Shown: one piece after another, positions 1 to 11,975 of the stretch
How the letters are laid out: each line of letters starts with the position of its first letter
How positions within the stretch are numbered: the first letter of the stretch is position 1
Assembly (NCBI RefSeq): GCF_004363775.1
Contig: NZ_SNZE01000009.1
Span: forward strand, 33,571 to 97,570
Length of the DNA stretch: 64,000 nt
Source: Hydromonas duriensis
GTDB lineage: Bacteria > Pseudomonadota > Gammaproteobacteria > Burkholderiales > Burkholderiaceae
Direction: 5' to 3'
The notes under the pieces: model-generated
Told to the model about the DNA's origin: nothing
Seen by the model: the letters and a program-made list of their open reading frames with translations, nothing else
Databases searched by the model: none
Position numbers and translations under genes: made by a program

Positions 1-546
1 AACGGCTGCTGTACCAAAGCCCAAGTGCCAGTTGATGGACTCACCCAAGTAGCCAACAACAAAGCCGCCCAGTATCGCGCCCAAATTGATGCCCATGTAA
101 AAGAGTGAAAAACCTGCATCGCGACCGCCGATGTCATTTTTGTCATACAAGCTACCGACAATGCTTGAAATGTTTGGTTTTAAAAGCCCTGTACCCACCG
201 CGATACAAAACAAACCGAAGAAGAAGATGCTGCGGACATCAGATGAAACCGCGAGCAAAATGTGCCCCAACATGATGATGGCACCACCCACAATGATGGA
301 TTTTTTTGCACCCCAAAAACGGTCAGCAACCCAGCCGCCTGGCAGAGCCAAAATATAAACGCCAGCTGTGTATAAGCCATAAATTGCAGCGGCCTCACCT
401 TTTTCTAGTCCCATGCCGCCGTGCGTGACTTGGTCTACTAGGAAGAGGACTAAAATCGCACGCATGCCGTAATAGCTGAAACGTTCCCACATTTCTGCAA
501 AAAACAATGACCCGAGTCCTGCTGGGTATCGTGAAGTTGTACTCAT
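1..546 (-). CDS. POT/PTR2-family proton-dependent oligopeptide transporter (N-terminal part, cut by window edge)
   Basis: Reading down from an ATG at 546, 182 codons stay open to the window edge, so only the N-terminal part is present. The protein begins MSTTSRYPAG and soon carries the POT signature FFAEMWERFSYYGMR, which contains the E-x-x-E-R-F motif tied to proton coupling. It continues with GGWVADRFWG in the loop after an early membrane helix and GRDAGFSLFYMGINLGA further on. Such permeases take up di- and tripeptides across the inner membrane with protons. AGGAGA lies just upstream of the start. The substrate cannot be read from this fragment. The family call is firm. Confidence 0.9.
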   Translation of the reverse strand, partial: MSTTSRYPAGLGSLFFAEMWERFSYYGMRAILVLFLVDQVTHGGMGLEKGEAAAIYGLYTAGVYILALPGGWVADRFWGAKKSIIVGGAIIMLGHILLAVSSDVRSIFFFGLFCIAVGTGLLKPNISSIVGSLYDKNDIGGRDAGFSLFYMGINLGAILGGFVVGYLGESINWHLGFGTAAV

Positions 547-935
547 GATGTCTCCTTTTGTGAGCTTTGAAAAAGTAATGGAAAGACGATTTTTGTTTCT
601 TAAAAAAATAAATATTTAATTTTTTGTTTCTTGCCTTTATTTCTTACTTGTTGTCTACGCTTAAATATAAAAGTGATATAAAGGACGCCAAAAAAAATAG
701 GTTTTTATGTGTTTTTGACAGGGGCTTATTCTACTCCTAGAAATAAATAGCGCAATAATTTTTCTGTGTTTGCAATAAGAATGAGACACCCTATTGCTAA
801 AGAAAAACATACAATAAATACAAAAAAATAAATTTAGTCACATTGGCTCGCTTTGATGGCTCTCAATTCATGGGCTAGGTGTAAAACGTCATAGCACATC
901 AAGAGCGAATAACAGTGCTTAGGCACGCCTTAAAC

Positions 936-965
936 TTGTGAAATCATCGTTGGACTGGGTACAAT
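936..965 (+). promoter_or_regulatory. Putative sigma70 promoter of tyrS in the 547-1090 gap
   Basis: The 544-base AT-rich stretch between the transporter and tyrS contains no convincing gene. It must hold divergent promoters. For tyrS the best candidate is TTGTGA (936-941), an 18-base spacer and TACAAT (960-965), which would leave a leader of about 115 bases before the chosen tyrS ATG. This is from consensus matching only. I saw no terminator-like hairpin or known riboswitch in the gap. Confidence 0.4.
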
Positions 966-1090
966 GATGCGCTATAACAAATGTGAACAGTCGCCGAGAC
1001 TTCTCGCTTGTACGTTCAACGCGTTTTCTCATGCCCATTCATAGGTATCGGAAACGGTCTAACAAATTGATAAATGAAGATAAAAGATTC

Positions 1091-2356
1091 ATGAATACAA
1101 CACATACCCCAACCTTAAATGAAAAAACAAAAACCTACCCCATCACCGATAGCGTTCGGCACGCGCTTGCCGTGACCAAGCGCGGGTGTGACGAACTGTT
1201 GGTAGAAAGCGATTGGATGCAAAAATTAGCGAAAAGCGAGGCGACAGGTGTACCGCTGCGAATTAAGCTGGGTTTAGACCCGACAGCACCAGACATTCAC
1301 TTGGGGCACACGGTTGTATTAAACAAATTGCGTCAATTACAAGATTTAGGGCACACCGTGATTTTCTTGATTGGTGACTTTACATCCATGATTGGCGACC
1401 CGTCTGGACGCAATGCCACGCGCCCGCCGCTTACTCCAGAGCAAATTAAGGTCAATGCCGAAACCTATTACAACCAAGCCGCACTGATTCTCGACCCGCA
1501 AAAAACCGAAATTCGTTACAACAGCGAATGGTGTGACCCCTTGGGCGCGCGAGGCATGATTCAGCTCGCTTCGCGTTACACCGTAGCGCAAATGCTTGAG
1601 CGTGACGACTTTACCAAGCGCTACAACGGCGGCGTACCGATTTCGGTGCATGAGTTCTTGTACCCGTTGATGCAAGGATACGACTCCGTTGCGCTCAAAT
1701 CCGACCTTGAACTCGGCGGTACAGACCAAAAGTTCAACTTGTTGGTTGGACGCGCCTTGCAAAAAGAATATGACCAAGAGCCACAATGTATTTTAACCAT
1801 GCCTTTATTGGTTGGTTTGGATGGCGTGGACAAAATGTCGAAGTCGAAAAACAATTACATCGGCATCACCGAAGCCCCGAACGACATGCTTGGTAAAGTC
1901 ATGAGCATTTCCGACGAGATGATGTGGACATGGTATGACCTGCTCTCGTTTGTTTCATTGGAAGAGATAGCCCAGTTCAAAAAAGAAGTCGCGGATGGAC
2001 GTAATCCGCGCGATATTAAAGTGCTGCTCGCGCAAGAAATCGTTGCCCGCTTTCACTCGCAAGACGACGCTGAAAAAGCCCTCGAAGCCTTTAATCACCG
2101 CGCTAAAGGCGGCATTCCCGACGACATTGAATCGGTCACCGTGAGCGTACCAACCGATGGCTTGCCGCTCGGTGCATTGCTCAAAGCCGCTGGACTGGTC
2201 GCCAGCTCATCGGAAGGCATTCGCGCGATAGAACAAGGCGGTTGCAAAATCGACGGTGAAGCGGTCAAAGACAAAACCGTGCGCTTGCCCGCGGGCGAGT
2301 ATGTGGTGCAAGTGGGCAAGCGACGCTTTGCTAAGGTAACGGTTTCTGAGTCATAA
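1091..2356 (+). CDS. tyrS: Tyrosyl-tRNA synthetase
   Basis: Cytoplasmic class I aminoacyl-tRNA synthetase that charges tRNA-Tyr. The HIGH-type motif HLGH is at residues 70-73 inside [13 protein letters not shown], the KMSKS motif is intact ([10 protein letters not shown]), and an S4-like RNA-binding domain closes the protein ([10 protein letters not shown]...). I chose the ATG at 1091, which gives 421 residues and starts [10 protein letters not shown]. The frame is open further upstream to a GTG at 983, but those 36 residues are basic, do not resemble the family and have no good ribosome site. It is followed 20 bases later by the DUF4268 gene and then dtd; tyrS-dtd adjacency is usual in Burkholderiales. 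Confidence 0.96.
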   Translation: MNTTHTPTLNEKTKTYPITDSVRHALAVTKRGCDELLVESDWMQKLAKSEATGVPLRIKLGLDPTAPDIHLGHTVVLNKLRQLQDLGHTVIFLIGDFTSMIGDPSGRNATRPPLTPEQIKVNAETYYNQAALILDPQKTEIRYNSEWCDPLGARGMIQLASRYTVAQMLERDDFTKRYNGGVPISVHEFLYPLMQGYDSVALKSDLELGGTDQKFNLLVGRALQKEYDQEPQCILTMPLLVGLDGVDKMSKSKNNYIGITEAPNDMLGKVMSISDEMMWTWYDLLSFVSLEEIAQFKKEVADGRNPRDIKVLLAQEIVARFHSQDDAEKALEAFNHRAKGGIPDDIESVTVSVPTDGLPLGALLKAAGLVASSSEGIRAIEQGGCKIDGEAVKDKTVRLPAGEYVVQVGKRRFAKVTVSES

Positions 2357-2376
2357 AGACAATAGGGAGGAAAACT

Positions 2377-3504
2377 TTGTATCAAATTAACGGTAAAAGC
2401 AATCGTATCGAACCATTGACGATGAAAAGTTTTAATGAGTTGGGCTTTACAGAGAGAAATCATTTACAGGAGTGGTTGGCTCATCAGCCTAGTGCTTTGG
2501 GCGAAGAGCTGTTGATTATTCAAAAAGAATTTGATGGTTTTGATGAAACACGTGAGCGATTGGATCTTTTAGCGGTTGATAAAGACGGTAATTTAGTCAT
2601 TATTGAAAATAAGCTGGACGATAGTGGTAGGGATGTTGTTTGGCAGGCATTAAAGTATGCCTCTTACTTTTCTTCATCCTCAAAGCAAGACATCATCGAT
2701 GTTTATCAAAAATATTTAAACCGTCATCATACTGATGTTGATGCTCAACAGTCTTTGTGTGAGTTTTTGGATGTGCCAGATATTGATGAACTTAAAATTA
2801 ATGTAGGAAACAACCAGCGCATCATTTTAGTCGCGGCTAAGTTTCGCAGGGAGGTCACAAGTACTGCGTTATGGTTGCTTGAAAAAGGGATTGACGTTGC
2901 CTGTTTTAAAGTGACACCGTATGCTTTAAATGAAAATATTTTACTGAATATTGAACAGATTGTTCCTACGCCTGAAACTAAAGAGTTGATGATTGGGTTA
3001 TCTAAGAAAGAAGCAGAAGAGAAAAATGTCGAGGTCACACTTAAAAAGCGGCACAATGTTCGTTACGCTTTTTGGGAAAAAATATTGGAGTCGTTTAAGA
3101 AAAGTAACTGCGCTTTATATAACAATATCAGTCCAAGCCATGATCATTGGCTTTCTGCTGGTTCTGGTATAAGCGGATGTGTTTATACTTTGATTTTTGG
3201 ACACAAACAAGTTCGCGTCGAGTGGAATATGGTTAGGCGAAACACTGAGGAAAATAAACAGGTTTTCGATTCTTTATTTGAGCACAAGAGTGAAATTGAG
3301 CAACGTTTTGGCGCACCATTGGTTTGGAAACGTATGGACGACAGAATTTCTTCTAGGGTTCAATATGCTTTTGATGTAGATGGACATAACCCAGACAATT
3401 GGGGTGAAATAATAAACTGGTTGATTTCTCATGTTCAGCGATTGGAAATAGCAATTAAACCATTGCTACCTAGCGTCAGTCAGTTGCTAAGAGAGCGTGA
3501 ATAG
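2377..3504 (+). CDS. PD-(D/E)XK nuclease-fold / DUF4268 protein between tyrS and dtd
   Basis: 375 residues starting at TTG, chosen because AGGGAGG sits about 8 bases ahead. The N-terminal region has the layout of a restriction-endonuclease-like (DUF91/NucS-like) fold: RLD (D63), then IIENK (E77, K79), then a QALKYA segment (Q90, Y94). The C-terminal part from about residue 225 (FWEKILESF...) matches DUF4268. Proteins of this type are usually annotated as uncharacterised; a nucleic-acid-processing role is inferred from the fold. It is visibly more AT-rich than its neighbours. Its TAG overlaps the GTG of dtd by one base, so the two are probably translationally coupled. The function is unknown to me. 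Confidence 0.8.
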   Translation: MYQINGKSNRIEPLTMKSFNELGFTERNHLQEWLAHQPSALGEELLIIQKEFDGFDETRERLDLLAVDKDGNLVIIENKLDDSGRDVVWQALKYASYFSSSSKQDIIDVYQKYLNRHHTDVDAQQSLCEFLDVPDIDELKINVGNNQRIILVAAKFRREVTSTALWLLEKGIDVACFKVTPYALNENILLNIEQIVPTPETKELMIGLSKKEAEEKNVEVTLKKRHNVRYAFWEKILESFKKSNCALYNNISPSHDHWLSAGSGISGCVYTLIFGHKQVRVEWNMVRRNTEENKQVFDSLFEHKSEIEQRFGAPLVWKRMDDRISSRVQYAFDVDGHNPDNWGEIINWLISHVQRLEIAIKPLLPSVSQLLRERE

Positions 3505-3968
3505 TGATTGCCCTCATCCAACGCGTCAAACGCGCCTCTGTTGAAGTGGACCGCCAAGTCGTTGGAGCGATTGATGCGGGTTTACTGGTTTTTTTGTGTG
3601 CTGAAAAAAACGACACCGCGCAGACAGGCGATAAACTACTCAAAAAGGTTCTCGCCTATCGTGTGTTCAGTGATGAAGCGGGTAAAATGAATCGCAGTGT
3701 GCAAAACATTGATGGCGCAGGGGCTCAAGGCGGTTTGCTGGTGGTCTCGCAGTTTACATTGGCGGCTGACACCAAGAGTGGTACACGCGCCAGCTTTACA
3801 CCCGCAGCTGCACCAGAAGTGGCGAAAACTTTGTACGAGTACTGGGTTCAGCAAGCGCGGCAAGTGCATGAGGATGTACAAACAGGCGTATTCGCCGCTG
3901 ATATGCAAGTGTCGTTGGTCAATGATGGGCCCGTGACATTTTGGTTGCACGTTGCACCAGATACTTAG
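3504..3968 (+). CDS. dtd: D-aminoacyl-tRNA deacylase
   Basis: Removes D-amino acids (and glycine mischarged on tRNA-Ala) from tRNA, a chirality proofreader working after aminoacyl-tRNA synthetases such as TyrRS. The 154-residue length is close to that of the family. The two signature motifs are present: SQFTL at residues 82-86 and the Gly-cisPro motif in [10 protein letters not shown] (GP at 142-143). The start is GTG at 3504, giving [13 protein letters not shown], and it shares one base with the preceding stop codon. The adjacency to tyrS makes functional sense because D-Tyr-tRNA is a classic substrate. Confidence 0.96.
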   Translation: MIALIQRVKRASVEVDRQVVGAIDAGLLVFLCAEKNDTAQTGDKLLKKVLAYRVFSDEAGKMNRSVQNIDGAGAQGGLLVVSQFTLAADTKSGTRASFTPAAAPEVAKTLYEYWVQQARQVHEDVQTGVFAADMQVSLVNDGPVTFWLHVAPDT

Positions 3969-3982
3969 AGAGGCAAGGGGCT

Positions 3983-4846
3983 ATGGACAGGCAAAAGATG
4001 AGTTTAACCATGCGCGATGGTTTAAAAATCACGCTGTATCACTATCATTGTGAAGAAACAAATGACGTTAAGTCTCGCCCCTCGTTATTGCTTGTACATG
4101 GTTTTTCGGAGCATGTTGGGCGGTATTCGCATGTGGTCGCTTTTTTGCAACAGTTGGGGTTTGATGTTTGGGCATACGACGCACGCGGTCATGGTGTATC
4201 GGAAGGCACTCGTGGCGTGATTCCAAGCCATGAGGCGCTGGTAAACGACTTGATGGATGTGTTTCGTTATGTTGAAGAGATGACCGTGCAAAAGCCAACC
4301 ATCGTGGCGCACAGTATGGGTGGCTTGACGGCAGCTTTAGCGGTGACGCAAAAAGGCTTAAAACCCGCGGCTTTGGTTTTCTCCTCACCTGCCATGCGTT
4401 TGCACATCAACTGGCTTCAAAAAATATTGTTAAAGGTTGGCATGGCGTTGTTTCCAAATGCCCCGTTAAGCGTACCAGCCGTAGATACTGATAAATTGTC
4501 GCATGATGCAACAGTAGGAGTGGCGTATCGCAGGGATTCATTGGTGCACAAAAAACTCAGTCCGCGCCTAGCCAACTTTATGCGCATCGGTGGAGATGAG
4601 GTGCGTGCCAAAGTGTCGGTGTTTACCATGCCCACTTTGCTGATGTATGCGGGGGATGATTATATTGTTGATGCGTCAGGCTCGGATGATTTAGCCGCCC
4701 TGTTGACGCAGCCTCACGTTCAAATCAAGCGTTATGATGCGGGTTATCATGAGTTGTTTAGCGAAAGCGAGCCGATGCGCAGCCAGATTTTGAGCGATTT
4801 AGCGACTTGGCTAAAAAAACGTGAATTTGTAACAAAATTCCCGTAA
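3983..4846 (+). CDS. Alpha/beta hydrolase, monoacylglycerol-lipase-like
   Basis: 287-residue serine hydrolase of the Hydrolase_4 / lysophospholipase type. The oxyanion segment is LLLVHGFSEH, the nucleophile is S111 in AHSMGG, the acid is in GDDYIVD (about D226), and the histidine is H256 in GYHELFSE. No signal peptide is seen, so it is probably cytoplasmic. The ATG at 3983 follows GCAAGGGG; the frame is open back to 3941 inside dtd, but that extension is not family-like. The natural substrate cannot be read; the family includes monoglyceride lipases and general esterases. It is likely co-transcribed with dtd. Confidence 0.88.
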   Translation: MDRQKMSLTMRDGLKITLYHYHCEETNDVKSRPSLLLVHGFSEHVGRYSHVVAFLQQLGFDVWAYDARGHGVSEGTRGVIPSHEALVNDLMDVFRYVEEMTVQKPTIVAHSMGGLTAALAVTQKGLKPAALVFSSPAMRLHINWLQKILLKVGMALFPNAPLSVPAVDTDKLSHDATVGVAYRRDSLVHKKLSPRLANFMRIGGDEVRAKVSVFTMPTLLMYAGDDYIVDASGSDDLAALLTQPHVQIKRYDAGYHELFSESEPMRSQILSDLATWLKKREFVTKFP

Positions 4847-4864
4847 AATGATGGGGAAAAGCAG

Positions 4865-4924
4865 GAGCAAAAGTGGTTTTTACTTTTGGCTCGCACAACA
4901 CGCCTTTTCAAGGGCGTGTTTTTT
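4865..4924 (+). terminator. Two hairpins, the second an intrinsic terminator, after the hydrolase gene
   Basis: A first hairpin pairs GAGCAAAAGT (4865-4874) with 4882-4892, leaving one bulged G. A second pairs AACACGCC (4897-4904) with GGCGTGTT (4913-4920) and runs into a T tract to 4924. Position and T run fit the end of the tyrS-dtd-hydrolase transcript, before hisZ. Confidence 0.8.
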
Positions 4925-4990
4925 ATTGGGCGACGTTTGGCGGGTTGAATCCCTTACGCCTCAAAAACCGTTGTTGATAAAGAGATTTGA

Positions 4991-7542
<2,552 letters not shown>

Positions 7543-7558
7543 ATCACTTTCATGAAAC

Positions 7559-7587
7559 AAAACCCCAGCAATGCACTGGGGTTTTTT
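7559..7587 (+). terminator. Intrinsic terminator after purA
   Basis: AAAACCCCAG (7559-7568) pairs with CTGGGGTTTT (7576-7585), closing a 7-base loop and running into six T. It lies 16 bases after the purA stop and 40 bases before the phosphoribosyltransferase start, so the latter is expressed by read-through or from its own promoter. Confidence 0.9.
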
Positions 7588-7626
7588 AGTACAATAGCTC
7601 TCTTTTTATATCACACAGGTGACATC

Positions 7627-8163
7627 ATGCAAGAAACCACAGAAACAGATTTGTATGTCGATTGGCAAGGCTACCATCGCATGATTGAGCGTTTGGCCCT
7701 ACAAGTGTATGAGTCCAAATGGGATTTTGATGTTGTGCTGTGTTTAGCACGCGGCGGCTTGGTCGCGGGCAATGTATTGTGCCGTATTTTCGATAAACCC
7801 CTCGCGGTTTTATCCACCAGTTCCTATCGCGAAGCGATTGGCACGAAGCAAGGCGCATTGGACATCGCTAAAAACATCACCATGACCCAAGGCGAACTGG
7901 CAGGGCGTATTTTATTGGTCGATGATTTGATTGACACGGGCGTGACCTTGGCTGAAGTTAAAGCGCATTTGCAAGACTTTTACCCAGCGGTTAAAGAAGT
8001 GCGCTCCGCTGTATTGTGGCGCAAAGGATGGGCGAAACAAGAGCCAGACTACTGCGTCGATTTGCTCGATAACAGCCCGTGGATTCACCAACCATTTGAA
8101 GCCTATGATGCTTTACAACCGCACATGCTCGCGGCTTGGTTGAAAAAAGATGCACAAAAATAA
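7627..8163 (+). CDS. Phosphoribosyltransferase (purine-type PRTase family)
   Basis: 178-residue type I phosphoribosyltransferase. The PRPP-binding motif ILLVDDLIDTG lies at residues 95-105 and the N-terminal CLARGGLVAG loop (about 39-48) is typical. Such proteins transfer phosphoribose to a purine base, for example guanine, xanthine or hypoxanthine; this one usually follows purA in Burkholderiales and fits a salvage role, but the base is not determinable here. I start at ATG 7627 (MQETTETDLY). An in-frame ATG at 7552 would translate the purA terminator and is rejected. Confidence 0.9.
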   Translation: MQETTETDLYVDWQGYHRMIERLALQVYESKWDFDVVLCLARGGLVAGNVLCRIFDKPLAVLSTSSYREAIGTKQGALDIAKNITMTQGELAGRILLVDDLIDTGVTLAEVKAHLQDFYPAVKEVRSAVLWRKGWAKQEPDYCVDLLDNSPWIHQPFEAYDALQPHMLAAWLKKDAQK

Positions 8164-8172
8164 GAGAAGCTC

Positions 8173-8373
8173 ATGACCGAAGCGCAATTTTCAGAATACG
8201 GCTTTTTCATCGGTGTTGGCGGTTTATGCGCGCTGATGGTGTTTATTGTATTTAAATTGGCAAAAGACAGCAAAGCAGGTCGCTTCGGCACCATCATTCT
8301 GCTGGTTGGCTTGGTGATGGGCGTGGTGGGATTTTTGGTTAAAGGGATTTTGTCTTTGTTGCTTGAAAAGTGA
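8173..8373 (+). CDS. Small two-helix membrane protein, DUF2788 family
   Basis: 66 residues with two hydrophobic helices (FFIGVGGLCALMVFIVFKLA and TIILLVGLVMGVVGFLVKGI) separated by a short basic loop, KDSKAGRFG. The pattern and the start MTEAQFSEYGF match DUF2788 proteins found mainly in Beta- and Gammaproteobacteria. No function is known. It begins 9 bases after the phosphoribosyltransferase stop and is probably in the same transcript. Confidence 0.8.
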   Translation: MTEAQFSEYGFFIGVGGLCALMVFIVFKLAKDSKAGRFGTIILLVGLVMGVVGFLVKGILSLLLEK

Positions 8374-8398
8374 CAACCCTTGCGGTCGCTTCTTTGAG

Positions 8399-8794
8399 CT
8401 ATCGAAACAATTGATTAGCGCAAATAAAACCCATCCAAAGCAATAACATACCCAACACCACGCTCAAGCCTACGTAACCTGTAGCCAGCAGCCACTCGCC
8501 GCGTCGAAGCAGCATGAACGTTTCTAAACTAAAAGCGGAGAAGGTGGTGAAGCCCCCCAAAACGCCTGTGATGAGCAGCAGGCGTAAATCGCTGGTCAGC
8601 CATTGATAACGCTCGCCCAACCCCGCCAAGATACCAATCATCATACAACCTAAAAGGTTGACGATAAAGGTTCCTACGGGGAAGGCATTCTGGATGTAAT
8701 GTTGCGTGATGAAACCAGAGAGTTTGTAACGCGACACCGAGCCTATAGCCCCTCCAAAGGCAACTAAGAGAATAGATGACCAGTTATTCATCAT
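8399..8794 (-). CDS. crcB: Fluoride ion exporter CrcB/FluC
   Basis: 131-residue, four-helix inner-membrane protein of the fluoride channel family, which works as an antiparallel dimer to lower cytoplasmic fluoride. Landmarks: GGAIGSVSRYKLS near the N-terminus, GTFIVNLLGC, and GGFTTFSAFSLE in the third helix with its pore phenylalanines. The start codon overlaps the stop of the upstream cyclophilin gene by four bases, so the two form a coupled minus-strand pair. I looked for a fluoride riboswitch in front of the pair and saw none. Confidence 0.95.
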   Translation of the reverse strand: MMNNWSSILLVAFGGAIGSVSRYKLSGFITQHYIQNAFPVGTFIVNLLGCMMIGILAGLGERYQWLTSDLRLLLITGVLGGFTTFSAFSLETFMLLRRGEWLLATGYVGLSVVLGMLLLWMGFICANQLFR

Positions 8795-9360
8795 GGGGTG
8801 ATGGTGACTGATTTAATCACGATTGGTTTGATGGGGACATCGGCGTAAGGTCCGACCGTTTTGGTATATGACTTACTGATTTTGTTCACCACATCAAAAC
8901 CTTTTGTGACCTTGCCAAACACTGCGTATCCCCAGCCTTGCATTGATTTCGCTGAGTGATTAAGAAAATCATTGTCTTTTGTGTTGATGAAAAACTGTGA
9001 TGAGGCTGAGTGAGGTTCCATCGTGCGTGCCATGGCGATGGTGTATCGGTCATTTTTCAAACCATTGTCTGCTTCATTGATAATAGAAGGCCGTTTGGTT
9101 TTCTCTTGCATATCTGCCGTGAAGCCACCACCTTGAATCATAAAGTTGTCAATGACGCGGTGAAAAATTGTGCCTGTGTAGTAGCCTTCTTGAGCGGTGG
9201 TCACGAAGTTTTTCACTGTGATGGGTGCGGCTTTGGCGTTTAGTTCTACCGTGATGTCGCCTTCTGATGTCGAGATGAGGGCGGTTTGAGCGTGGGCTTG
9301 CACTGATGCGATGAGGAGTGCGGCCAAAGCCGAGTGACGAAAGATGGTTTTAAATGACAT
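8791..9360 (-). CDS. ppiA: Periplasmic cyclophilin-type peptidyl-prolyl cis-trans isomerase
   Basis: 189 residues with a Sec signal peptide (ALAALLIASVQAHAQ, cleavage likely after AHA), so it folds proteins in the periplasm. The cyclophilin core is present: FHRVIDNFMIQGGGF holds the catalytic Arg and Gln region, followed by SSQFFINTKDNDFLN and GYAVFGKVTKG. AGAGG lies about 6 bases before the ATG. It is divergent from cysS across a 172-base gap, a common betaproteobacterial arrangement. The symbol follows the PpiA-type periplasmic location. Confidence 0.9.
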   Translation of the reverse strand: MSFKTIFRHSALAALLIASVQAHAQTALISTSEGDITVELNAKAAPITVKNFVTTAQEGYYTGTIFHRVIDNFMIQGGGFTADMQEKTKRPSIINEADNGLKNDRYTIAMARTMEPHSASSQFFINTKDNDFLNHSAKSMQGWGYAVFGKVTKGFDVVNKISKSYTKTVGPYADVPIKPIVIKSVTITP

Positions 9361-9532
9361 AGAGCCTCTTTGAAAAGGGGGATGTTGTGTGGGAGGCGAG
9401 ACGGCAGGTACTCGGCAATGTTATACTGCAAAGCTGCTTGAGTCGAGTGCACGGTCTTGCATGGCGGATATTTTACCCGCCTTTATGTTCGGTTGTGCGC
9501 AGGAGTGAATTTTTGTTTATTTTTGGTGAATT

Positions 9533-10945
9533 ATGTTACGCATTTACAATACCCTATACCGCGCAAAGCAAGTTTTTAAACCGATTACGCCACAAGAAGT
9601 GCGCATGTACGTGTGTGGCATTACCGTTTATGACTACTGTCATTTAGGGCATGCGCGTATGTTGTTGGTCTTTGATGTGGTACAGCGTTGGCTCAAGACA
9701 TCGAATTATAAAGTGACTTATGTGCGTAACATCACTGATATAGACGACAAAATCATTAAGCGTGCTCAAGAGAATAATGAAACGATTCGTGCTTTAACCG
9801 AACGTTTCATTGCGGCCATGTATGAAGATTGTGATGCGTTAGGCATTGAACGTCCAAACCATGAACCGCGCGCAACTGAATACGTGCCGCAGATGTTGAA
9901 TATCATCGAAAAATTAGAACAAAACGGCTTGGCCTATCAAGCAACAGATGGCGATGTTAATTTTTCTGTACGCAAGTTTGATGGTTATGGCAAGTTGTCA
10001 GGTAAAAGTTTAGATGAACTACAGGCGGGCGAACGTGTCGCCGTGGTCAGCGATAAACAAGACCCGTTGGACTTTGTGTTGTGGAAGCGAGCCAAAGACA
10101 CCGAACCTGCGGATACAAAATGGGACTCCAAATGGGGTTCGGGTCGCCCAGGTTGGCACATTGAATGCTCGGCAATGAGTGGCGCTTTGCTTGGCGATAC
10201 CTTCGACATTCATGGCGGCGGCATGGATTTGCAATTTCCCCATCATGAAAACGAAATCGCTCAATCAGAGGGGGCGATGAATGGTGCGGTGAGCTGTGGG
10301 CACACTCACGACGAACGCAAACAATTTGTGAATTACTGGATGCACAATGGTTTTGTGCGCGTTGACAATGAAAAAATGAGCAAATCGCTCGGTAATTTTT
10401 TCACCATCCGTGATATTTTGAAACAGTACGATGCCGAAGTGGTGCGCTTCTTTGTCATTCGTCCCCATTATCGCAGCCCTTTAAATTATTCCGACGAGCA
10501 TTTGAACGATGCGCAAGCGGCATTGACTCGTTTGTATATGGCGTTGAAAGATTTTGATTTGGGTGATGTTCAGGTTGATTGGGATGAAGCGCATGCCGTT
10601 GCGTTCAAAACGGCGATGGACGATGATTTTAATACCCCATTAGCGATTGCCGAATTATTTGATTTAGCTACGATTGTGAATACCGATAAAAACGAGCAAA
10701 TGGCGCGTCAACTCAAAGCCCTTGCGGGCGTATTGGGGTTGTTGCAACGCGAACCAAAAGCCTTTTTACAAGCAGGTTCTAATGATGATGAGATTGCGAA
10801 GATTGAGCAACTGATTGAACAGCGTCAAGCAGCCAAAGCTGAGAAAAATTTCGCAGCCGCTGATGCCATTCGTGCCGAATTAACCGCTATGGGAGTTGTC
10901 ATTGAAGACAAAGCAGGTGGTGTGACGGAGTGGCGTCGCGCGTAG
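9533..10945 (+). CDS. cysS: Cysteinyl-tRNA synthetase
   Basis: Class I synthetase charging tRNA-Cys, 470 residues. The opening [14 protein letters not shown] and [15 protein letters not shown] contain a zinc-ligand Cys and the HIGH-type motif HLGH. Zinc-site and substrate segments GWHIECSAM and [14 protein letters not shown] follow, and [11 protein letters not shown] is the KMSKS loop. The C-terminal region is the helical anticodon-binding part. No unusual features were seen. Confidence 0.97.
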   Translation: MLRIYNTLYRAKQVFKPITPQEVRMYVCGITVYDYCHLGHARMLLVFDVVQRWLKTSNYKVTYVRNITDIDDKIIKRAQENNETIRALTERFIAAMYEDCDALGIERPNHEPRATEYVPQMLNIIEKLEQNGLAYQATDGDVNFSVRKFDGYGKLSGKSLDELQAGERVAVVSDKQDPLDFVLWKRAKDTEPADTKWDSKWGSGRPGWHIECSAMSGALLGDTFDIHGGGMDLQFPHHENEIAQSEGAMNGAVSCGHTHDERKQFVNYWMHNGFVRVDNEKMSKSLGNFFTIRDILKQYDAEVVRFFVIRPHYRSPLNYSDEHLNDAQAALTRLYMALKDFDLGDVQVDWDEAHAVAFKTAMDDDFNTPLAIAELFDLATIVNTDKNEQMARQLKALAGVLGLLQREPKAFLQAGSNDDEIAKIEQLIEQRQAAKAEKNFAAADAIRAELTAMGVVIEDKAGGVTEWRRA

Positions 10946-10982
10946 TCACGACATTAAGCCAATAAAAAAAAGGAGGAGACCG

Positions 10983-11972
10983 ATGAGTTATCAAGCCAGT
11001 GCCAGTCGTTATCAACAGATGCAATACCGCCGCTGTGGTAACAGTGGTTTGAAATTGCCTATGGTGTCCTTGGGCTTGTGGCATAACTTTGGCGGCGTCG
11101 ACACCTTTGAACACTATCGCGACACATTGCGAACCGCCTTTGATTATGGCGTGACGCATTTTGATTTGGCAAACAATTACGGGCCGCCAGCGGGTTCGGC
11201 GGAGGAAAATTTTGGCGCTTTGATGAAGCGCGATTTTGCGCCGTATCGCGATGAGTTGATTATTTCTTCAAAAGCGGGTTACACCATGTGGGAGGGGCCT
11301 TATGGTGATTGGGGAAGTAAAAAATATTTGGTGGCCAGCCTGAATCAAAGCCTGAAACGCATGGGTTTGGATTATGTTGATATTTTTTATCATCATCGCC
11401 CAGACCCTGATACGCCCTTGTATGAGACCATGGCCACACTCGATTTAATGGTGCGTCAAGGTAAAGCCTTGTATGTTGGTTTATCCAATTATCCCGCAGA
11501 ATTGGCGGCGCAAGCGATGGACATATTGAATCAACTGGGCACGCCCTGTCTGATTCATCAACCACGTTACTCGATGGTTGACCGCTGGGTGGAAGATGGC
11601 TTACTGGATGTATTGGCTGAAAAAGGTGTGGGTTGTATTCCGTTTTCGCCTTTGGCTCAAGGTTTGTTGACGAATAAATATTTAAATGGCGTGCCTGAAG
11701 GCTCGCGTGCCTCCAAAGCGCATGGTTTTTTAAAAACTGAACACATCACCCCCGAGCTTTTGACAAAAATCAAGCAACTCCACGAAGTCGCGCAGCAGCG
11801 TGGTCAAAGTTTGGCTCAAATGGCTTTGGCATGGTTACTCAAAGATGAGCGCGTGACCTCAGTGCTGGTCGGTGCAAGCAGCGCCCAGCAATTAAAAGAA
11901 TCGTTAGCGAGTTTGAATCAATTGAATTTCAGCGTGGATGAGTTGGCTGTGATTGAGCAAATTTTGGCTTAA
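10983..11972 (+). CDS. Aldo/keto reductase, YghZ/GpR type (L-glyceraldehyde-3-phosphate reductase-like)
   Basis: 329-residue NADPH-dependent reductase with the AKR tetrad D61, Y66 (DLANNYG), K97 (SSKAGY) and a histidine in FYHHRPD at about 137-138. The start YRRCGNSGLKLP and the segment NNYGPPAGSAEENFG are typical of the YghZ clade, members of which detoxify L-glyceraldehyde-3-phosphate or methylglyoxal. AGGAGGAG just upstream is a very strong ribosome site. The family is firm; the substrate is inferred. Confidence 0.88.
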   Translation: MSYQASASRYQQMQYRRCGNSGLKLPMVSLGLWHNFGGVDTFEHYRDTLRTAFDYGVTHFDLANNYGPPAGSAEENFGALMKRDFAPYRDELIISSKAGYTMWEGPYGDWGSKKYLVASLNQSLKRMGLDYVDIFYHHRPDPDTPLYETMATLDLMVRQGKALYVGLSNYPAELAAQAMDILNQLGTPCLIHQPRYSMVDRWVEDGLLDVLAEKGVGCIPFSPLAQGLLTNKYLNGVPEGSRASKAHGFLKTEHITPELLTKIKQLHEVAQQRGQSLAQMALAWLLKDERVTSVLVGASSAQQLKESLASLNQLNFSVDELAVIEQILA

Positions 11973-11975
11973 CGT

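Noticed and set aside
983..1090. N-terminal extension of TyrS from a GTG at 983
   Set aside because: The extra residues are basic and unlike the family, no ribosome site precedes the GTG, and it lies just after the candidate promoter.
7552..7626. Phosphoribosyltransferase start at 7552
   Set aside because: The reading frame would run through the purA terminator; ATG 7627 starts the conserved protein.
9361..9532. Fluoride riboswitch for ppiA-crcB
   Set aside because: I checked the divergent gap for the conserved core and did not find it.
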